DNA of 41,564 bases from an uncultured Armatimonadota bacterium (lineage in GTDB: Bacteria; Armatimonadota; Armatimonadia; Armatimonadales; Armatimonadaceae): assembly GCA_902805585.1 (NCBI GenBank), contig CADCTO010000197.1, positions 1-41,564 on the forward strand. Reading direction: 5' to 3'. Numbering within the stretch: the first letter of the stretch is position 1; every line of letters begins with the position of its first letter. Below the pieces are notes generated by a model, which had not been told where the DNA came from, searched no databases, and worked only from the letters and a program-made list of their open reading frames with translations. Shown piece by piece: positions 39,231 to 41,564 of this stretch. The position numbers were made by a program, and so were the translations under genes.

Positions 39231-40097
39231 TTACTGGGGGATGCCCAGGCACTCCTCCATCCCCGCGTAGAAGCCCCCGCCGGCGCCGATCTTGTAGACC
39301 TTGAGCGGCTTGCCCGGCCCCGCCACGGTGAACTGGTTGGCGGTCGCGCCGGGCTGGAGGGCGGCCTGGACGGCTTTGACGTGCCCGTCGGCGAAATTGG
39401 CGTCGAAATGGCCCTGGTGCCGGGACTGCACGAGCTGCCGCTGCTGGCCCGGCCCGGCGCCCACCGCCGTGTTGCCGTCGTATGACATGATGGTGTCGGC
39501 GGGGCGCTCCAGGGCGGCGAGGGCGATCGTGGTCGGGCTGGGGTAGAATCCGTTCGCGAACAGGGCGCCGTTGACGGTGTAACTGGTGAAGGCGGGGGTC
39601 CCGGTGCACGGGGCGCCCACGAGGGCCGCGGTGCTCATCGCCTCGGGCTCGCTGGGGCAGCGCGTCACCCCGTCGTTCTTGACGTACGGGGCGACCGACC
39701 AGTAGAACGTCGCCACGCAGGCGCCCTCCATGTAGGCGGACATGGGGAACCGCTCGTCATAGTCCTGGATGTACATCAGGGTGGCGGTGGCGTACTGGCG
39801 GGTGTTGCTCAGGCAGGACGCCTGGCGCGCCTTCTCGCGGGCCTGGGCGAAGACGGGGAACAGGATGGCGGCCAGGATCGCTATTATGGCGATCACCACG
39901 AGCAGCTCGATCAGCGTGAACGCCGCGGAGCGCCTGCCTGTGGCGAGCGCGTTGGCCGAACCGGGAAGAGACGCGGGCACAGGCCGGGGGGAATCTGGGG
40001 TTTCTATTGCCGAACCCTCCTTTACCAGGGTGTATACATTGTACCTGCGGAGCGAGGTTCCCTTATCAGATGACGCAGGGTCGGGGAAACGGTTCAT
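39231..40097 (-). CDS. DUF1559 (H-x9-DG) prepilin-like protein, start uncertain
   Basis: 288 residues from the ATG at 40097. The prepilin cleavage region and helix are [20 protein letters not shown] and onward to [20 protein letters not shown]. The globular part (DUF1559) includes [18 protein letters not shown] and the H-x9-DG motif [12 protein letters not shown], and ends [14 protein letters not shown]. Such proteins are pseudopilin-like, cleaved by a prepilin peptidase, and probably sit at the cell surface. The long N-terminal leader before the cleavage site (80 residues) is abnormal. A TACAAT box and a strong AAAGGAGG lie inside it (40016-40043), suggesting a later start, at ATA 40007 or GTG near 39983. 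It is the first gene of the 15-gene cluster. Confidence 0.9.
   Translation of the reverse strand: MNRFPDPASSDKGTSLRRYNVYTLVKEGSAIETPDSPRPVPASLPGSANALATGRRSAAFTLIELLVVIAIIAILAAILFPVFAQAREKARQASCLSNTRQYATATLMYIQDYDERFPMSAYMEGACVATFYWSVAPYVKNDGVTRCPSEPEAMSTAALVGAPCTGTPAFTSYTVNGALFANGFYPSPTTIALAALERPADTIMSYDGNTAVGAGPGQQRQLVQSRHQGHFDANFADGHVKAVQAALQPGATANQFTVAGPGKPLKVYKIGAGGGFYAGMEECLGIPQ
40016..40050 (-). promoter_or_regulatory. TACAAT promoter box and strong ribosome site inside the annotated pseudopilin leader
   Basis: On the minus strand CCGCAGGTACAATG (40050-40037) carries a five-of-six -10 box, followed by AAAGGAGG at 40023-40016. The in-frame codon 8 bases further on is ATA (40007-40005). 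Either translation starts at a non-AUG codon or the upstream ATG is used and these matches are incidental. Confidence 0.5.
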
Positions 40098-40279
40098 ATT
40101 TTTCTTTTCTGCGTGCAGCGGTGGCGGCGCGGTGCCATAGCCCGGCGGATCGACCCGCACCCGCGCGGGCACCGGCGCGCCAGGTATGAGTGCCGGGACT
40201 CCTGGGTAACGTTCCCGTACGTGCCCCCCGCGCGCGGTGAGGCCCGCCGCAAATTTGGCCGAGGGGGAACCGAGGCACC

Positions 40280-41188
40280 ATGGAACACCAGATACCGCTC
40301 GATCCCGCGGCGCGCGCGGACAGCCCGCAGCAGGACGACCTGCGCGACGACGGCACGCACGAAGTGGCGCCGGACCTGGCGTATAAGCGGCTCGCCATCG
40401 TGAACGTCGTCTTTTACGGCGCCCCGGGCGCGGGCGACCGCAACTGGGTGCTGATCGACGCCGGCGTCGGCGGCACCACGGGGCTCATCATCGGCGCGGC
40501 GGAGGAGCGGTTCGGGGCGGGCGTCCGCCCCGCGGCCATCGTGCTGACGCACGGCCACTTCGACCACGTGGGCGTCCTGGAGGCGCTCGCCGAGCGCTGG
40601 GACGCGCCGGTCTACGCCCACGAGCTGGAACTTCCGTACCTCGACGGCCGCGCCAGCTACCCGCCCCCGGACCCGTCCGTGGGCGGCGGGCTCATGTCCG
40701 CGCTGTCGCGCTTCTACCCGCGCGGGCCGGTGAACGTCGGGGGCAGGCTCCAGGCACTGCCGGCCGACGGGGGTGTGCCGCCGATGCCGGGCTGGCGCTG
40801 GGTCCACGCCCCGGGACACACCCCCGGACAGGTCGCGCTGTGGCGCGAAGGGGACCGGGCGCTGATCGCCGCCGACGCGTTCATCACCACCCGGCAGGAG
40901 TCCGCCTACGCGGCGCTCACCCAGGAGCCGGAGATGCACGGCCCGCCGATGTACTACACGCAGGACTGGCAGAACGCCCGCGCCTCGGTCGAACGTCTGG
41001 CGGCGCTGGAGCCCGAGATCGTCGTCCCCGGCCACGGGCGCGCGATGCGCGGCGAGCCGATGCGGGTCGCGCTCCGCACGCTCGCGCGGGACTTCGACCG
41101 CGTCGCCGTGCCGGAGCACGGGCGCTACGTCCAGGACCCGGCGCGCGCCGCGGAAGGCACCGCATACGTGCCGAAGGAAGCGCACTGA
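40280..41188 (+). CDS. MBL-fold metallo-hydrolase
   Basis: 302 residues, cytosolic (no signal peptide). The metal-binding set is complete: H91, H93, D95 and H96 in [11 protein letters not shown]180 in [14 protein letters not shown]199 in IAADAF and H252 in VVPGHGRAM. This is a two-metal hydrolase of the glyoxalase II/lactonase-like branch; the substrate is unknown. The C-terminal region ([20 protein letters not shown]) is the usual helix pair. GAGG lies about 5 bases before the ATG at 40280. It is divergent from the pseudopilin gene and is followed by the hairpin at 41249-41325. Confidence 0.94.
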   Translation: MEHQIPLDPAARADSPQQDDLRDDGTHEVAPDLAYKRLAIVNVVFYGAPGAGDRNWVLIDAGVGGTTGLIIGAAEERFGAGVRPAAIVLTHGHFDHVGVLEALAERWDAPVYAHELELPYLDGRASYPPPDPSVGGGLMSALSRFYPRGPVNVGGRLQALPADGGVPPMPGWRWVHAPGHTPGQVALWREGDRALIAADAFITTRQESAYAALTQEPEMHGPPMYYTQDWQNARASVERLAALEPEIVVPGHGRAMRGEPMRVALRTLARDFDRVAVPEHGRYVQDPARAAEGTAYVPKEAH

Positions 41189-41248
41189 GCCGCTACCTGC
41201 ACGTCCGGCTGACGGTGGTTCGTCACGGCGACCCTGAGGAAGAATGCG

Positions 41249-41325
41249 TTTAACCGCCAAGAGTGCCAAGGGGAGATAAAGGGGACGACTCTCACTCCTC
41301 TCCTCTTGGCGTCTTGGCGGTTAAA
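41249..41325. terminator. Long palindromic hairpin between convergent genes
   Basis: TTTAACCGCCAAGA (41249-41262) pairs exactly with 41312-41325; inner parts (GTGCCAAGGGGAG against CTCCTCTTGGCG) extend the stem imperfectly around an AT-richer loop. It lies between the MBL-hydrolase stop and the minus-strand pseudopilin end. It works as a bidirectional terminator candidate and also resembles widespread AACCGCCAAG-type intergenic repeats. Confidence 0.7.
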
Positions 41326-41331
41326 CCTGTC

Positions 41332-41564
41332 TCACTGTGGGATGCCCTTGCAGTCGCTCCTGCCCGCGTAGAACCCGCCGTTCGCGCCGATCTTGTAGAC
41401 CTTCAGGTCCCTCCCCGGGAGCGGGAAGGAGAACTGCTTCGCCGTGCCCCCGAGCGACGCCTGGATGGCTTTGACGTGCCCATCGGCGTAGGTGGCGCTG
41501 AAGGTGTTCTGGTGGCGGGCCTGCACCGGCTGGCTCTGGTCCATGATGACGTTGCCGTCGTACA
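41332..41564 (-). CDS. DUF1559 prepilin-like protein, C-terminal part only (window edge)
   Basis: The last 77 or so residues of a second pseudopilin-like protein, open at the right edge. It carries the H-x9-DG box (HQNTFSATYADG) and the ending KVYKIGANGGFYAGRSDCKG, followed by IPQ. Compared with the complete paralog at 39231-40097, the ends match closely ([14 protein letters not shown] there) and both finish in GIPQ. The N-terminal helix is outside the window. The two genes probably arose by duplication and share one secretion or assembly route. Confidence 0.9.
   Translation of the reverse strand, partial: YDGNVIMDQSQPVQARHQNTFSATYADGHVKAIQASLGGTAKQFSFPLPGRDLKVYKIGANGGFYAGRSDCKGIPQ

Noticed and set aside
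1-41564. tRNA or rRNA genes, CRISPR arrays, transposases and phage genes
   Set aside because: No cloverleaf-like segment with a GGTTCRA arm in an intergenic site, no regularly spaced direct repeats and no transposase or integrase motifs were seen.

Overview
The window looks like chromosomal DNA of a high-GC, environmental, Gram-negative-type bacterium, most likely an Armatimonadota member. The best clue is the pseudopilin at 39231-40097: its helix runs [20 protein letters not shown] and is followed by [13 protein letters not shown] and a later H-x9-DG box. That helix continuation is the form I associate with Armatimonadota DUF1559 proteins; the assignment is inference. The abundance of secreted PQQ-like beta-propeller proteins with a DWPQ(W/F)RGP signature and the golvesin-like domains fit the Armatimonadota/Planctomycetota lifestyle.

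Left part (1-21255) is a mosaic of short transcription units. There is a truncated secreted DUF5060-type protein (1-814, minus), a large subtilisin-like protease behind a near-consensus promoter (1511-4312), a molybdate permease pair modA-modB without modC (4603-6077), a stand-alone PolX-type helix-hairpin-helix protein, a Rieske/DUF2231 membrane protein, a DCC-family thiol protein, a SnoaL-like protein and a PAP2 phosphatase. An inverted repeat element (9989-10263) separates these from a NarL/LiaS-type two-component system (10269-12474), which diverges from an ECF sigma factor (12683-13237). Then come an unrecognised cytosolic protein with a TTG start, a secreted glucose/sorbosone-dehydrogenase-like propeller with a CAP-domain protein and a membrane protein (14606-18469), a perfect 23-bp bidirectional terminator, OsmC, an aldo/keto reductase and a D-2-hydroxyacid dehydrogenase.

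Right part (21262-40097) is the striking region: fifteen consecutive minus-strand genes over about 19 kb with gaps of 57 bases or less and repeated ATGA or TGATG stop/start overlaps. In transcription order they encode a DUF1559 pseudopilin, three PQQ-like propellers, a propeller fused to a LamG-like domain, another propeller, a DUF3311 small membrane protein, a sodium/solute symporter, a LuxE/EhpF-type adenylating enzyme, a LuxC/EhpG-type acyl reductase, a Uma2 nuclease-fold protein, an iron-dependent alcohol dehydrogenase and three more propellers. Read together this suggests uptake of an unknown carboxylate, its activation and reduction through aldehyde to alcohol (or the reverse), coupled to eight secreted propeller proteins that could bind or process an extracellular polymer. 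The substrate is unknown, and I found no described operon with this composition in what I remember.

The right edge (40280-41564) has an MBL-fold hydrolase, a long palindromic terminator-like repeat and the C-terminal end of a second DUF1559 pseudopilin. No tRNA, rRNA, CRISPR array, transposase or phage gene was found.
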